From Candidatus Omnitrophota bacterium (GTDB lineage Bacteria > Omnitrophota > Gorgyraeia > 1-14-0-20-64-10 > JACQQZ01): 27,522 nt of DNA. The position numbers and the translations under genes were made by a program. A model generated the notes under the pieces. That model saw only the letters and a list, made by a program, of their open reading frames with translations. It was not told the origin of the DNA and did no database searches. The DNA is taken from assembly GCA_016206635.1 (NCBI GenBank), contig JACQRF010000127.1, positions 1-27,522 of the forward strand, given 5' to 3'. This document shows positions 1-6,779 of the stretch, one piece after another. Position 1 is the stretch's first letter; each line of letters opens with the position of its first letter.

Positions 1-1
1 G

Positions 2-685
2 CCCGATCTCGAGCGGCCCTTCCGAATCCCGGTGAATCTCCGGGTCGGCGGGGCCCAGCTCCCGGTGACGGCGATCATCGGGTTCCTGGCGACCGTCGCC
101 GTCTGGGTGGACGTCGTCATCACCAAACCGGCTGGCCGGAACCTCGGCTTCGTCTGGATGGGGGTCGGCCTCCTCTGCTATGTGGCCTACCGCCGCCAAC
201 AGCGGATCGCCCCTACCACCCACGTCGAGATCGAGCGGGTGCCGATGCCGGAGTTCCGGCCGCTGGCGATCCGCAAGATCCTCGTGCCGACCCTGGGCGG
301 CCCGTACACGGAGAACATCCAGATCGCCTGCCAGCTGGCCAAGCAGCATGGGGCGGCCGTGACGGCGCTCTACGTGATCGAGATCCCGACCACGTTGCCG
401 CTGGACACGTTCCTGCCGGATCGATTCGCGACGGGGGAGGCGGCGCTCAAGCGGGCGCAGGCCATCGGCCGGGAGTACGAGCTGGCCGTCACCACCCAGC
501 TCCTGCAGGCCCGCTCGGCCGCCGACTCCATCCTGGACGTCAGCCGGGAAGGGGGCTACGACCTCATCGTCATGGGCGCCGCCATGAAGCGCGGCGCGCC
601 GACCCCGACCCTCGGCAGCACCGTCGAGACCGTCCTGCGCAACGCCCCCTGCCGCGTCTGGCTCTACCGCACGCCGTTGAAGTAG
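2..685 (+). CDS. APC-family amino acid permease, C-terminal part, fused to a UspA domain (5' end outside window)
   Basis: The reading frame is open at the left edge, so this is the 3' end of a longer gene. The first visible residues, RPFRIPVN followed by a hydrophobic helix (LPVTAIIGFLATVAVWV) and a second helix (GFVWMGVGLLCYVAY), match the last membrane segments of APC-superfamily amino acid/polyamine permeases. From about residue 80 of the visible protein the sequence becomes a soluble UspA-like domain: it opens IRKILVPTLGG, contains ADSILDVSREGGYDLIVMGA, and closes with a G-S-T-V-E-x-V-L-R nucleotide-binding signature and APCRVWLY. Permeases with a C-terminal universal-stress domain are a known architecture in which the soluble domain probably senses nucleotide or energy state; the substrate cannot be read from this fragment. 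The ATG at 32 is internal. The stop codon lies directly before the promoter of the next tRNA. Confidence 0.85.
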   Translation, partial: PDLERPFRIPVNLRVGGAQLPVTAIIGFLATVAVWVDVVITKPAGRNLGFVWMGVGLLCYVAYRRQQRIAPTTHVEIERVPMPEFRPLAIRKILVPTLGGPYTENIQIACQLAKQHGAAVTALYVIEIPTTLPLDTFLPDRFATGEAALKRAQAIGREYELAVTTQLLQARSAADSILDVSREGGYDLIVMGAAMKRGAPTPTLGSTVETVLRNAPCRVWLYRTPLK

Positions 686-694
686 TGCTATAAT
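686..694 (+). promoter_or_regulatory. Extended -10 promoter for the tRNA-Phe transcript
   Basis: TGCTATAAT has a perfect TATAAT hexamer at 689-694 with the TGn extension. It lies 1 nt after the permease stop codon. No convincing -35 is visible at 17 nt spacing, as expected of extended -10 promoters. Transcription should begin near 701, giving a leader of about 105 nt before tRNA-Phe. The same TGC-TATA-T form occurs before the second copy of the leader element (19303). Confidence 0.7.
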
Positions 695-720
695 TCACGC
701 ATTCAATCAAGGATCCTTAG

Positions 721-806
721 GGAGTTCACTCTTTACCAAGGAGGGGAATCATAGGGGGAACCATGGGTTCCCCCTATAAATTGAGCGAGCTGTGCTCGCT
801 CAATTT
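721..806 (+). ncRNA. Structured tRNA-leader element, copy 1 (before tRNA-Phe)
   Basis: Three hairpins follow one another and end exactly at the tRNA. Helix A, about 724-749, runs from GTTC to GAAT and encloses a pyrimidine/purine stem with several G-U pairs and one bulge. Helix B is a perfect 12-bp stem, ATAGGGGGAACC (751-762) with GGTTCCCCCTAT (766-777), closed by an ATG triloop. Helix C is a perfect 13-bp stem, 778-790 with 794-806, closed by a TGT triloop; its last base is directly before tRNA-Phe G1. The same A-B-C order occurs before tRNA-Arg and tRNA-Gly. Helix C is shortest here and lacks the internal TACGC hairpin of the other two copies. Function unknown: it could act in 5' processing, transcription control or RNA stability. 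Confidence 0.65.
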
Positions 807-882
807 GCCGGGATAGCTCAGGTAGTAGAGCACGCGCCTGAAAAGCGCGGTGTGCCCAGTGCAAGTCTGGGTCCCGGCACCA
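807..882 (+). tRNA. tRNA-Phe (GAA)
   Basis: Full cloverleaf: acceptor GCCGGGA pairs with TCCCGGC, D stem GCTC/GAGC, anticodon stem CGCGC/GCGCG with loop CTGAAAA (anticodon GAA), T stem CCCAG/CTGGG. Discriminator A (879) is followed by an encoded CCA (880-882). Of the seven tRNAs in the window only this one and tRNA-Arg encode CCA, so the organism presumably also needs a CCA-adding enzyme. Confidence 0.96.
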
Positions 883-887
883 CTCTG

Positions 888-1180
888 TTGTACAAGCACG
901 ACGCCACGCCACGGGTCATCCAGTACCGACTGCAGGGTCGGAGCGATAACGAGATCCACCGTCTACTGGGTGTGCCAAAGAGTACCATCGCGTTGTGGCT
1001 CAAGGACGTTACATCAAGGCGTTTATCGGACTGAGCCGGGCCAGCCGCGGCAAACGGCCGCGGCGGCTACCGTACGGCACCTGCCAGGTTCGTGTGAGCG
1101 ACATCACCAAATTTCATCAGAGCATGGGGTGGATTCGGGGGCTGCAGCAGGATTCGATCGCTCCGCCGAATCGTTTTTGA
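888..1180 (+). pseudogene. Decayed HTH-containing endonuclease-like gene between two tRNAs
   Basis: Two fragments in different frames resemble one family. The first (about 888-1034) has a helix-turn-helix: RLQGRSDNEIHRLLGVPKST followed by IALWLKDV, the form of HTH found at the N-terminus of small homing-endonuclease-like proteins often encoded beside tRNAs. After a frame change the second (about 1022-1180) reads YGTCQVRVSDITKFHQSMGWIRGLQ, resembling the C-terminal end of the same kind of protein. The middle of a normal gene is missing and no start codon or RBS is evident. The block fills the gap between tRNA-Phe and tRNA-Thr, typical of a mobile endonuclease that entered a tRNA operon and decayed. 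Family membership is from memory of the pattern, so it is moderate; the broken state is clear. Confidence 0.5.
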
Positions 1181-1187
1181 GTCTGGC

Positions 1188-1259
1188 GCCGGCGTAGCTC
1201 AATGGTAGAGCACCGCTTTCGTAAAGCGGGGGTTGGAGGTTCGATCCCTCTCGCCGGCT
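1188..1259 (+). tRNA. tRNA-Thr (CGT)
   Basis: Acceptor GCCGGCG/CGCCGGC, D stem GCTC/GAGC, anticodon stem CCGCT/AGCGG with loop TTCGTAA (anticodon CGT), T stem GGAGG/CCTCT (last pair G-U). Discriminator T (1259); CCA is not encoded. No promoter is seen directly upstream, so it is probably transcribed together with tRNA-Phe. Confidence 0.95.
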
Positions 1260-1288
1260 GTGTTGTTCGATTGTAGAAAAGGGTCGCG

Positions 1289-1444
1289 ATGCCGGTCCTG
1301 AAACCGAAACTCCTGACCACCCTCCGCCCCTATTCCCTGCGGCAGCTGCGGGCCGACTGTGTGGCCGGCGTCATCGTCGGGATCGTGGCGCTGCTGTCGG
1401 CCGTGGTGGCGGACGGGATGATCGGCGGGCCCGCGGCCCCGTGA
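1289..1444 (+). pseudogene. SulP anion permease remnant (N-terminus joined to a mid-protein segment)
   Basis: A 51-codon reading frame with a plausible RBS (AAAAGGG, 1277-1283). The first ~35 residues, PKLLTTLRPYSLRQLRADCV then AGVIVGIVAL, match the N-terminus of SulP/SLC26 sulfate permeases up to the start of membrane segment 1. The next residues, LLSAVVADGMIGG, match a signature that normally lies about 200 residues further in (family form LLSAVVADGMIGGRHRSN). The gene has therefore lost a large internal block in frame, and the sequence stops soon after the junction. What is left cannot be a transporter. Its TGA overlaps the GTG start of the next gene (GTGA), so the remnant may survive as a translated leader that couples expression of the NiCoT gene. 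Confidence 0.65.
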
Positions 1445-2121
1445 CCCCGCCTGCCGCGCCGCCGTGGCTGTGGCTGCTGACGGGGCTCGTCCTCGGCCTG
1501 CGGCACGCGTTCGACCGCGATCACGTGGCGGCGGTGACGCATTTCATCTCGCTCGAGCCGGACCCCCTCCGGAGCGCCTGGTTCGGGTTCCGGTGGGCGC
1601 TGGGGCACGCCGTCACCGTGGTCGGCCTCGGCTCGGTCGTCCTCCTCCTGCGCCTGCGATTCGATCCGGCGTTCACCCGCTATGCCGAGCTCGCCGTCGG
1701 GGGGACGCTGGTCGCGCTGGGGATCTGGCGCCTGGCGCTGCTGTGGCGGGAGTCGCGGCATCGCCATCGCCACGGGCATCGTGGGACGGAGCACAGCCAC
1801 CCCCACTCCCACCAGCCGGGCCGGGAACACGTGCACCGCTTCGCCCCGACGCTCGTCGGCATGGTGCATGGGGCGTCGGGGACCCCGGAGCTGTTCGTGC
1901 TGATCCCACTGACCTTGATCGCGACCCCGTGGCTGGCCTACCTTTATATTGGGCTCTTCAGCCTGGGGTGCGCGGTGGCCATGAGTGCGTACGGCTACGT
2001 GGCGGGGCGATTCTATCGCCGCGCCAGCGAGCGCGGCCAGCGCCTGTACCGCCTCCTGGTCACCCTGACGTCGCTGTCCGGGCTGGGCCTCGGCCTGGTG
2101 TGGATCGCGAAAAATCTCTAG
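1441..2121 (+). CDS. NiCoT/NicO-type nickel-cobalt transporter with His-rich loop
   Basis: 226-residue integral membrane protein starting at GTG 1441, overlapping the stop of the SulP remnant. The second segment carries RHAFDRDHVAAVTHF, an exact HX4DH nickel/cobalt transporter signature (H-A-F-D-R-D-H). Further helices include FRWALGHAVTVVGLGSVVLL, AVGGTLVALGIWRLALLW, a conserved GMVHGASGTPELFVLIPLTL segment and a last helix before the C-terminus. Between helices sits a histidine-rich cytoplasmic loop (about residues 107-128, HRHRHGHRGTEHSHPHSH), a likely metal-buffering site. It is shorter than classical NixA/HoxN (about 330 residues), closer to compact NicO/UreH-like proteins. Direction and metal (Ni or Co) are not decidable from sequence. 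A terminator overlaps its stop codon. Confidence 0.78.
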   Translation: MTPPAAPPWLWLLTGLVLGLRHAFDRDHVAAVTHFISLEPDPLRSAWFGFRWALGHAVTVVGLGSVVLLLRLRFDPAFTRYAELAVGGTLVALGIWRLALLWRESRHRHRHGHRGTEHSHPHSHQPGREHVHRFAPTLVGMVHGASGTPELFVLIPLTLIATPWLAYLYIGLFSLGCAVAMSAYGYVAGRFYRRASERGQRLYRLLVTLTSLSGLGLGLVWIAKNL

Positions 2122-2140
2122 CCGGCTCTAGAAATTTTTT
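2110..2140 (+). terminator. Rho-independent terminator after the NiCoT gene
   Basis: AAAAAT-c-TCTAG (2110-2121) pairs with CTAGA-a-ATTTTT (2128-2139) around loop CCGGCT, with one C/A mismatch, ending in six Ts. The A-tract on the 5' side extends the stem and would also give U residues on the other strand. It overlaps the transporter's stop codon (2119-2121). Confidence 0.7.
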
Positions 2141-2171
2141 CCCCGGCCCGCCGGCGATGCGCCCGATGCGC

Positions 2172-2177
2172 TATACT
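2172..2177 (+). promoter_or_regulatory. -10 element of the two-component operon
   Basis: TATACT at 2172-2177, with no clear -35 box. It gives a leader of about 45 nt before the response regulator. A strong RBS (GGCAGGAGG, 2215-2223) precedes ATG 2228. Confidence 0.55.
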
Positions 2178-2227
2178 AGCGGTGCACGTGCCCTCCCGCC
2201 AGGGGCGCTCACGAGGCAGGAGGCGCC

Positions 2228-2911
2228 ATGCGAATCTTACTGGCTGAAGATGATCCCGCCGTCGCATCGTTCGTCCGCCGTGGATTGCGCGAGGAGCAAT
2301 ACGCCGTTGATGTGGCCCGCGACGGCGAGCAGGCCCTGATCCGGGCGCAGACCGACCCGTACGACCTCATGCTGCTCGATCTCGTCCTCCCCAAGCGGAC
2401 CGGCCTCGAGGTCCTCAGGACCTTGCGCGCCAATCGCATCAGCACCCCGGTCCTGGTCCTGACGGCGAAGGGCCAGCCGGAGGACCGCGTCACCGGCCTG
2501 AACCTCGGGGCCGACGACTATCTGCCCAAGCCGTTCCGGTTCGAGGAGCTGCTGGCGCGGATCCGCGCGCTGCTGCGCCGGCGGGGCGGCCTGACGTCGA
2601 CCGTGCTGCGGGCCGCCGATTTGGAGGTGGACCTGCTCCGCCGCCGGGTCCTCCGCGGCGGGCGGGAGTTGTGGCTGACCGGCCGCGAGTTCGCCGTCCT
2701 GGAATACCTGCTGCGCCACCCGAATCAAGTCGTCACCCGCACGATGCTGGCCGAGCACGTGTGGGAGCACGACTTCGACACGTTCTCGAACGTGATCAAC
2801 GTCCACATCGCCCGCCTGCGGCGCAAGATCGACGACGGATTCCCCCGGAAGCTGCTCCAGACGGTGCGTGGCACCGGGTACACGATTCAGGCGGAGGACG
2901 ACGACGCATGA
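2228..2911 (+). CDS. OmpR/PhoB-family response regulator
   Basis: 227 residues. The receiver domain (1-~118) has the acidic pocket E7-D8-D9, phosphoacceptor D51 in LMLLDLVLP, T79 in LVLTAKGQ and K101 in DDYLPKPF. The C-terminal winged-helix DNA-binding domain (about 127-222) has LTGREFAVLEYLLRHPNQVV, the recognition helix region VINVHIARLRRKID and the terminal hairpin VRGTGYTI. Its sequence style resembles the CusR/CopR metal-response branch, but the signal is not shown by context. Strong RBS. The stop overlaps the kinase start (ATGA), so the two are translationally coupled. Confidence 0.93.
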   Translation: MRILLAEDDPAVASFVRRGLREEQYAVDVARDGEQALIRAQTDPYDLMLLDLVLPKRTGLEVLRTLRANRISTPVLVLTAKGQPEDRVTGLNLGADDYLPKPFRFEELLARIRALLRRRGGLTSTVLRAADLEVDLLRRRVLRGGRELWLTGREFAVLEYLLRHPNQVVTRTMLAEHVWEHDFDTFSNVINVHIARLRRKIDDGFPRKLLQTVRGTGYTIQAEDDDA

Positions 2912-4422
2912 GCCGGGCCGGCCGCGCCACGCTGGCGCTCTCGTTCTGGCACCTGGGGCTTCTGGCGGTCGTCCTGTGCCTGTTCGGGTGGGTGCTGTAT
3001 GCCCGCGTCGCGACGAGCCTGGCGCGCGACGTGGATCAGCTGCTGGCCCTGCAGGCCGAGGGGATCGCCGGCGCCGTCTTCGCGTTCCGGGAGGCGGAGG
3101 CGGGCCGGCACGGGGCATCGGTCGGCAATTGGCTGAACGCCCCGGCCGGCTCGTTGCTGGGCGAGACGCAACGAGGTCAGCTCCCTGATCTGCTCAACCG
3201 GTGGGCGCACAAGACGGAGGTGCTCGGCGCCGGGCGGCCGTTTCGTCTGATCGACCGGGCGGGGGCCCCGATCCTCGCCTCGGACGATTTTCGCGCGCTC
3301 GAGGCGCCGCTCACCCCGGCGGTCCTCGCCGAGGCGCTCGGCCGGCGCACGGCGTATGAAACATTCCGCCGGCAGGGGCAGCGGATCCGTGTGGTGACCT
3401 ATCCGGTGCTGGAGCACCGGCGTGTGCTGTATCTGATCCAGACGGCGGCCTCCCTGAGATCCGCCGACGCCACGGTGGCCCGGATGGGGTTTTGGCTGCT
3501 GTGGCTGATCCCGCTGACCTTGGCGCTGACCACGCTGGTCGGGTGGTTGCTGGCCACGAAGACCGCCCGGCTCATCACCCTGCTGGCCTCGCAGGCCCAA
3601 CGGATCAGCGCGCAACACTTGGAGACCCGACTCCACGTGCCGGGCACCGGCGGGGAGGTGGAGCGCCTGACCGTCACGCTCAACGAGATGTTGGCGCGGC
3701 TGGAGCGCGGGTTCCGGCAGCTGCGCCAGTTCAGCGCGGCCGCCTCACACGAGCTGCGGACCCCGTTGACGGCCCTCCGCGGGGAGCTCGAGGTCACGCT
3801 GCGGCGGCCGCGCAGCCCGGAGGAGTACGAGCGGGTGCTGCGGATGCACCTCCAGAAAGCCGAGGAGATGAGCGCGACAGTGGACGAGCTGCTGCGCCTG
3901 GCGTACACTGAGGCCGCGGACCGGATGGGGGAGTGGTGCCCGGTCGAGCTGTGCGCGCTCGCGCGGGAGATCCTCGAGACCTGGCAGCTGTTGGCGGCGA
4001 AGGTGTCCACCCAGCTCACCCTGGTGGCCGAGGCCCCGGTCTGGATCCAGGGGGAGCGGCGATTGCTGGAGCGCGTCGTGAGCAACCTCGTGGACAACGC
4101 CGTCAAACATTCGCCGCCCGGCGGCCGCGTGACCATGACGGTCGGGCGTGATGGCTCACAGGCGACCGTCGCGGTGCGCGATCGCGGCCCCGGCATTCCC
4201 CCGGAGGAGGTGCCCACCCTGTTCGATCGGTTCTTCCGAGGGCATCGCCCCAGCCCGCCCGGCGTGCCGTCCACCGGCCTCGGTCTCGGGCTCTGCCGGT
4301 GGATTGCCGAGGTGCACCGGGGCGGCATTGACGTGTCCAGCGCGCCGCGTGACGGCACGACCTTCACGGTCCGACTCCCGCTGGCGGCGGCGCCGGTGTC
4401 TGCCCAGCCGATCCCGGCATGA
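2908..4422 (+). CDS. Membrane sensor histidine kinase, partner of the preceding regulator
   Basis: 504 residues from ATG 2908, which overlaps the regulator's TGA; longer in-frame starts lie inside the regulator gene. Transmembrane helix 1 is about residues 10-32, then a ~160-residue periplasmic sensor region and helix 2 (about 193-216). A HAMP segment follows (about 217-270). The H box is FSAAASHELRTPLTAL with H281; the N box is NLVDNAVKHSPPGG (about 393-406); then DRGPGIPPEE (G1), LFDRFFRG (F) and GLGLGLCRWI (G2). This is the standard HisKA-HATPase_c layout. The periplasmic domain has no motif I can assign to a ligand. The Pro-rich C-terminal tail is dispensable-looking. Confidence 0.93.
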   Translation: MSRAGRATLALSFWHLGLLAVVLCLFGWVLYARVATSLARDVDQLLALQAEGIAGAVFAFREAEAGRHGASVGNWLNAPAGSLLGETQRGQLPDLLNRWAHKTEVLGAGRPFRLIDRAGAPILASDDFRALEAPLTPAVLAEALGRRTAYETFRRQGQRIRVVTYPVLEHRRVLYLIQTAASLRSADATVARMGFWLLWLIPLTLALTTLVGWLLATKTARLITLLASQAQRISAQHLETRLHVPGTGGEVERLTVTLNEMLARLERGFRQLRQFSAAASHELRTPLTALRGELEVTLRRPRSPEEYERVLRMHLQKAEEMSATVDELLRLAYTEAADRMGEWCPVELCALAREILETWQLLAAKVSTQLTLVAEAPVWIQGERRLLERVVSNLVDNAVKHSPPGGRVTMTVGRDGSQATVAVRDRGPGIPPEEVPTLFDRFFRGHRPSPPGVPSTGLGLGLCRWIAEVHRGGIDVSSAPRDGTTFTVRLPLAAAPVSAQPIPA

Positions 4423-4529
4423 TCGCCGGCGAGGTAACCAACCCGTAATGCGCGCGTCACCTCCTCGTTATTTTCCTTCGATAAGATTGGGGCGATGAAG
4501 CTGAGACACCGAGAGAGGGGGGAGCAACC
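4423..4529 (+). promoter_or_regulatory. Intergenic region with possible promoter of the trehalose operon
   Basis: A possible -10 box, TAAGAT (4482-4487), follows a T-rich patch unlike the surrounding GC-rich DNA. An imperfect inverted repeat (CGAGGTAAC near 4431, matched by GTCACCTC near 4457) lies upstream and could bind a regulator such as the adjacent response regulator. A very strong RBS, GGGGGGAG (4516-4523), precedes ATG 4530. All assignments are by eye. Confidence 0.35.
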
Positions 4530-4976
4530 ATGGAGCACAGCCAGCAACACGCCATGGGACGGGGGATCGCCACCATCGCGGCGGCGGTGGTGGGCCTCGC
4601 GCTGGTGGTCCCGATCGCGCAATGGTCTGCCACCGGCCACGCCTTCCGCCCCACGCCGGAGGCCAGCGTGATGGAGGGCTCGATCGCCACATTGGACGTG
4701 GTCTCGCGCACCCCACGCATGGGGGTCCACGTGGGCGAGGGTCAGGTGGTGGACCTGGGATTGGACCCTCGGGACACCATGATCCTATACGGCGGCCAGC
4801 CCGCCACGCTCGATCAATTGGCCGTGGGACGGCACGTCAAGACCTATTACGTCACGCGCGGCGGGAAGACCGTCGCGACGTCCGTCGTGGTGACGCCGCC
4901 GGTCGTCTCATTCCCGCCGCCGAGGCCGGCGGAGGGGCCGGCGCCCGGCCAGACGCCCACCGAGAAGACTTCGTAA
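4530..4976 (+). CDS. Small exported protein of unknown function
   Basis: 148 residues. An N-terminal hydrophobic helix (about 10-31, GIATIAAAVVGLALVVPIA) acts as signal peptide or anchor. The mature part (about 48-120) has a short beta-rich pattern: SIATLDVVSRTPRMGVHVG, then LGLDPRDTMILYGGQPATLD, then LAVGRHVKTYYVTRGGKTVA. This spacing, a G-x-V/I start, a 'D.T.....G...L..L..G..V...Y' middle and a final strand, resembles DUF5666-like OB/barrel domains; I do not claim membership. The tail is Pro-rich (PPPRPAEGPAPGQTP). It lies 12 nt before the OtsA gene and probably leads the trehalose operon. Function unknown; a periplasmic partner of the membrane-anchored OtsA is one possibility. Confidence 0.7.
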   Translation: MEHSQQHAMGRGIATIAAAVVGLALVVPIAQWSATGHAFRPTPEASVMEGSIATLDVVSRTPRMGVHVGEGQVVDLGLDPRDTMILYGGQPATLDQLAVGRHVKTYYVTRGGKTVATSVVVTPPVVSFPPPRPAEGPAPGQTPTEKTS

Positions 4977-4988
4977 GGAGCGGCCGCC

Positions 4989-6779
4989 ATGCCGGAGCCG
5001 TGGCCGTGGCTGACCCTCGGCGCGATCACCCTGCTCGGCACGCTGGTCACGCTGGGGCTCGTGCGCTGGATGATCCTCCGCCCGCTGGCGCGCACGGTGG
5101 ACTGGATCCGCCGTCTGCGCGCCGGGGAACGGACCGATCCCGTCATCTTGCCGAAGGGGGATTTATTCGCCCCGCTGGCGCACGAGGTGTCCCGGCTGGC
5201 GCATTATTGGCTGGCGGCCCGCGCCGCCGCGGAGGAGGAGGCGCGGCTGCGGCACGCCGGCGAGTCGCGCTGGACGCCGGAGCGCCTCAAAGAGCAGGCG
5301 CGGTCCGTGCTGCAAGGGCGCGCCCTGCTCGTCGTGGCCAATCGCGAGCCGTACCTGCACCAGCGGCAGGGGCGGCAGCTCCAATGCGTGGTGCCGGCCA
5401 GCGGCCTGGTCACGGCCATCGAGCCGATCCTGCGCGCGTGCGGCGGGACCTGGGTGGCCCATGGCTCGGGGGAGGCTGATCGGGAGACCGCCGACGCGCA
5501 GGGGCGGCTCCGCGTGCCGCCGGACGAGCCGGCGTACACCCTGCGGCGCGTGTGGCTGACCCCGGAGGAAGAGGGCGGGTACTACTACGGATTTTCCAAC
5601 GAGGGGCTCTGGCCGCTCTGCCACATCGCGCACACGCGGCCGATCTTCCGCGCCGACGATTGGACCCACTACGCCGCCGTCAATCAGCGATTTGCCGACG
5701 CGGCCTTAGACGAGATCGCCGAGACGCGGGACCCGTATCTGTTGATCCAGGATTATCATTTCGCCCTCCTCCCGCGGCTCATCAAGGAGAAGCGCCCCGA
5801 TGCCCGGATCGCGCTGTTCTGGCACATCCCCTGGCCGAACCCGGAGGCGTTCGGGATCTGCCCCTGGGCCCGCGAGCTCCTGCACGGGATGCTCGGCGCC
5901 GATCTCCTGGGGTTCCACACGCAGTTCCATTGCAATAATTTTCTCGAAACGGTGGACCGCACGCTGGAGTGCCGGATCGACCACGAGTTGTTCGCGATCA
6001 ACCGCGCGGGCCATACGGCCTGGGTGAAGCCGTTCCCGATCAGCGTGGCGTGGGACGCGGAGGCGCCGGCCGCGGACCCGGCCAAGACGTTGGGCCGCAA
6101 GGCCGCCGCGCTCGCCCAGCTCGGGGTGAGCGCCGAGTGGCTGGGGGTCGGCGTCGACCGGGTTGACTACACGAAAGGGATCGCCGAGCGCTTCCGCGCC
6201 ATCGAGCGGTTCTTCGAGAAATACCCCGCGCGCCATGGGACGTTCACCTTCCTACAACTGGGCGCGCCGAGCCGCACGCTGATCAAGCGCTACCACGACT
6301 TGGGCCAGGAGCTGGAGGCGGAGGCGGACCGGATCAACCGGCGGTTCCAGACGCGCGCGTGGAAGCCGATCGTGTTCCAGCACCGGCACCACAGCCATCA
6401 CGATATCCTCCCGTGCTACCGCGCCGCGGACGTCTGCTTGGTCACGTCGCTGCACGACGGCATGAACTTGGTGGCCAAGGAGTTCGTCGCGGCCCGCGCC
6501 GACGAGCGCGGCGTCCTGGTGCTCAGCCAATTCGCCGGGGCGTCCCGCGACCTGCCGGACGCGTTGCTGGTCAACCCCTACGATCTCGACCAGGTGGCGG
6601 AGGCGATTCACTACGCGCTGACGATGGATCCCGCCGAGCAGCGGGAGCGCATGGTCCGGATGCGGACGGCCGTGCAGGAGCGCAACGTCTACCGCTGGGC
6701 CGCCGAATTGCTGACGGCGCTGTCGCGGCTGCGCACCGGCCCGGAGCCGGCGCCCGTCCCGGTGGAAGGCCGTGGATGA
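4989..6779 (+). CDS. otsA: Trehalose-6-phosphate synthase (GT20) with N-terminal membrane helix and HAMP-like domain
   Basis: 596 residues, over 100 longer than typical OtsA (about 470). Residues 8-30 form a transmembrane helix. Residues ~28-80 look like a HAMP linker: conserved Pro in ILRPLARTVDWIRRLRAGE, then GDLFAPLAHEVSRLAHYW. The GT20 catalytic domain starts about residue 111 (ALLVVANREPY) and shows GLWPLCH, QDYHFALLPRLI, FWHIPWPNPEAFGICPW, LLGFHTQFHCNNFL, GVDRVDYTKGI (R391 and K396, the phosphate-contacting pair of the family) and SLHDGMNLVAKEF (D490). It transfers glucose from an NDP-glucose to glucose-6-phosphate. A HAMP fusion would place the enzyme on the inner membrane and might let a transmembrane or partner signal set activity. 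AAGGAG RBS (4976-4981). The stop overlaps otsB (ATGA). Confidence 0.92.
   Translation: MPEPWPWLTLGAITLLGTLVTLGLVRWMILRPLARTVDWIRRLRAGERTDPVILPKGDLFAPLAHEVSRLAHYWLAARAAAEEEARLRHAGESRWTPERLKEQARSVLQGRALLVVANREPYLHQRQGRQLQCVVPASGLVTAIEPILRACGGTWVAHGSGEADRETADAQGRLRVPPDEPAYTLRRVWLTPEEEGGYYYGFSNEGLWPLCHIAHTRPIFRADDWTHYAAVNQRFADAALDEIAETRDPYLLIQDYHFALLPRLIKEKRPDARIALFWHIPWPNPEAFGICPWARELLHGMLGADLLGFHTQFHCNNFLETVDRTLECRIDHELFAINRAGHTAWVKPFPISVAWDAEAPAADPAKTLGRKAAALAQLGVSAEWLGVGVDRVDYTKGIAERFRAIERFFEKYPARHGTFTFLQLGAPSRTLIKRYHDLGQELEAEADRINRRFQTRAWKPIVFQHRHHSHHDILPCYRAADVCLVTSLHDGMNLVAKEFVAARADERGVLVLSQFAGASRDLPDALLVNPYDLDQVAEAIHYALTMDPAEQRERMVRMRTAVQERNVYRWAAELLTALSRLRTGPEPAPVPVEGRG

Noticed and set aside
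701..806. T-box riboswitch as an explanation of the tRNA leaders
   Set aside because: No AG-bulge/specifier stem I layout, no T-box antiterminator sequence with a U-run, and the downstream genes are tRNAs rather than aminoacyl-tRNA synthetase or amino acid genes.
792..1034. 80-codon frame starting inside the leader and tRNA-Phe as a real small gene
   Set aside because: Its first ~30 codons are the tRNA itself; only the part after the tRNA resembles protein, and that part is a fragment of the decayed endonuclease-like gene.
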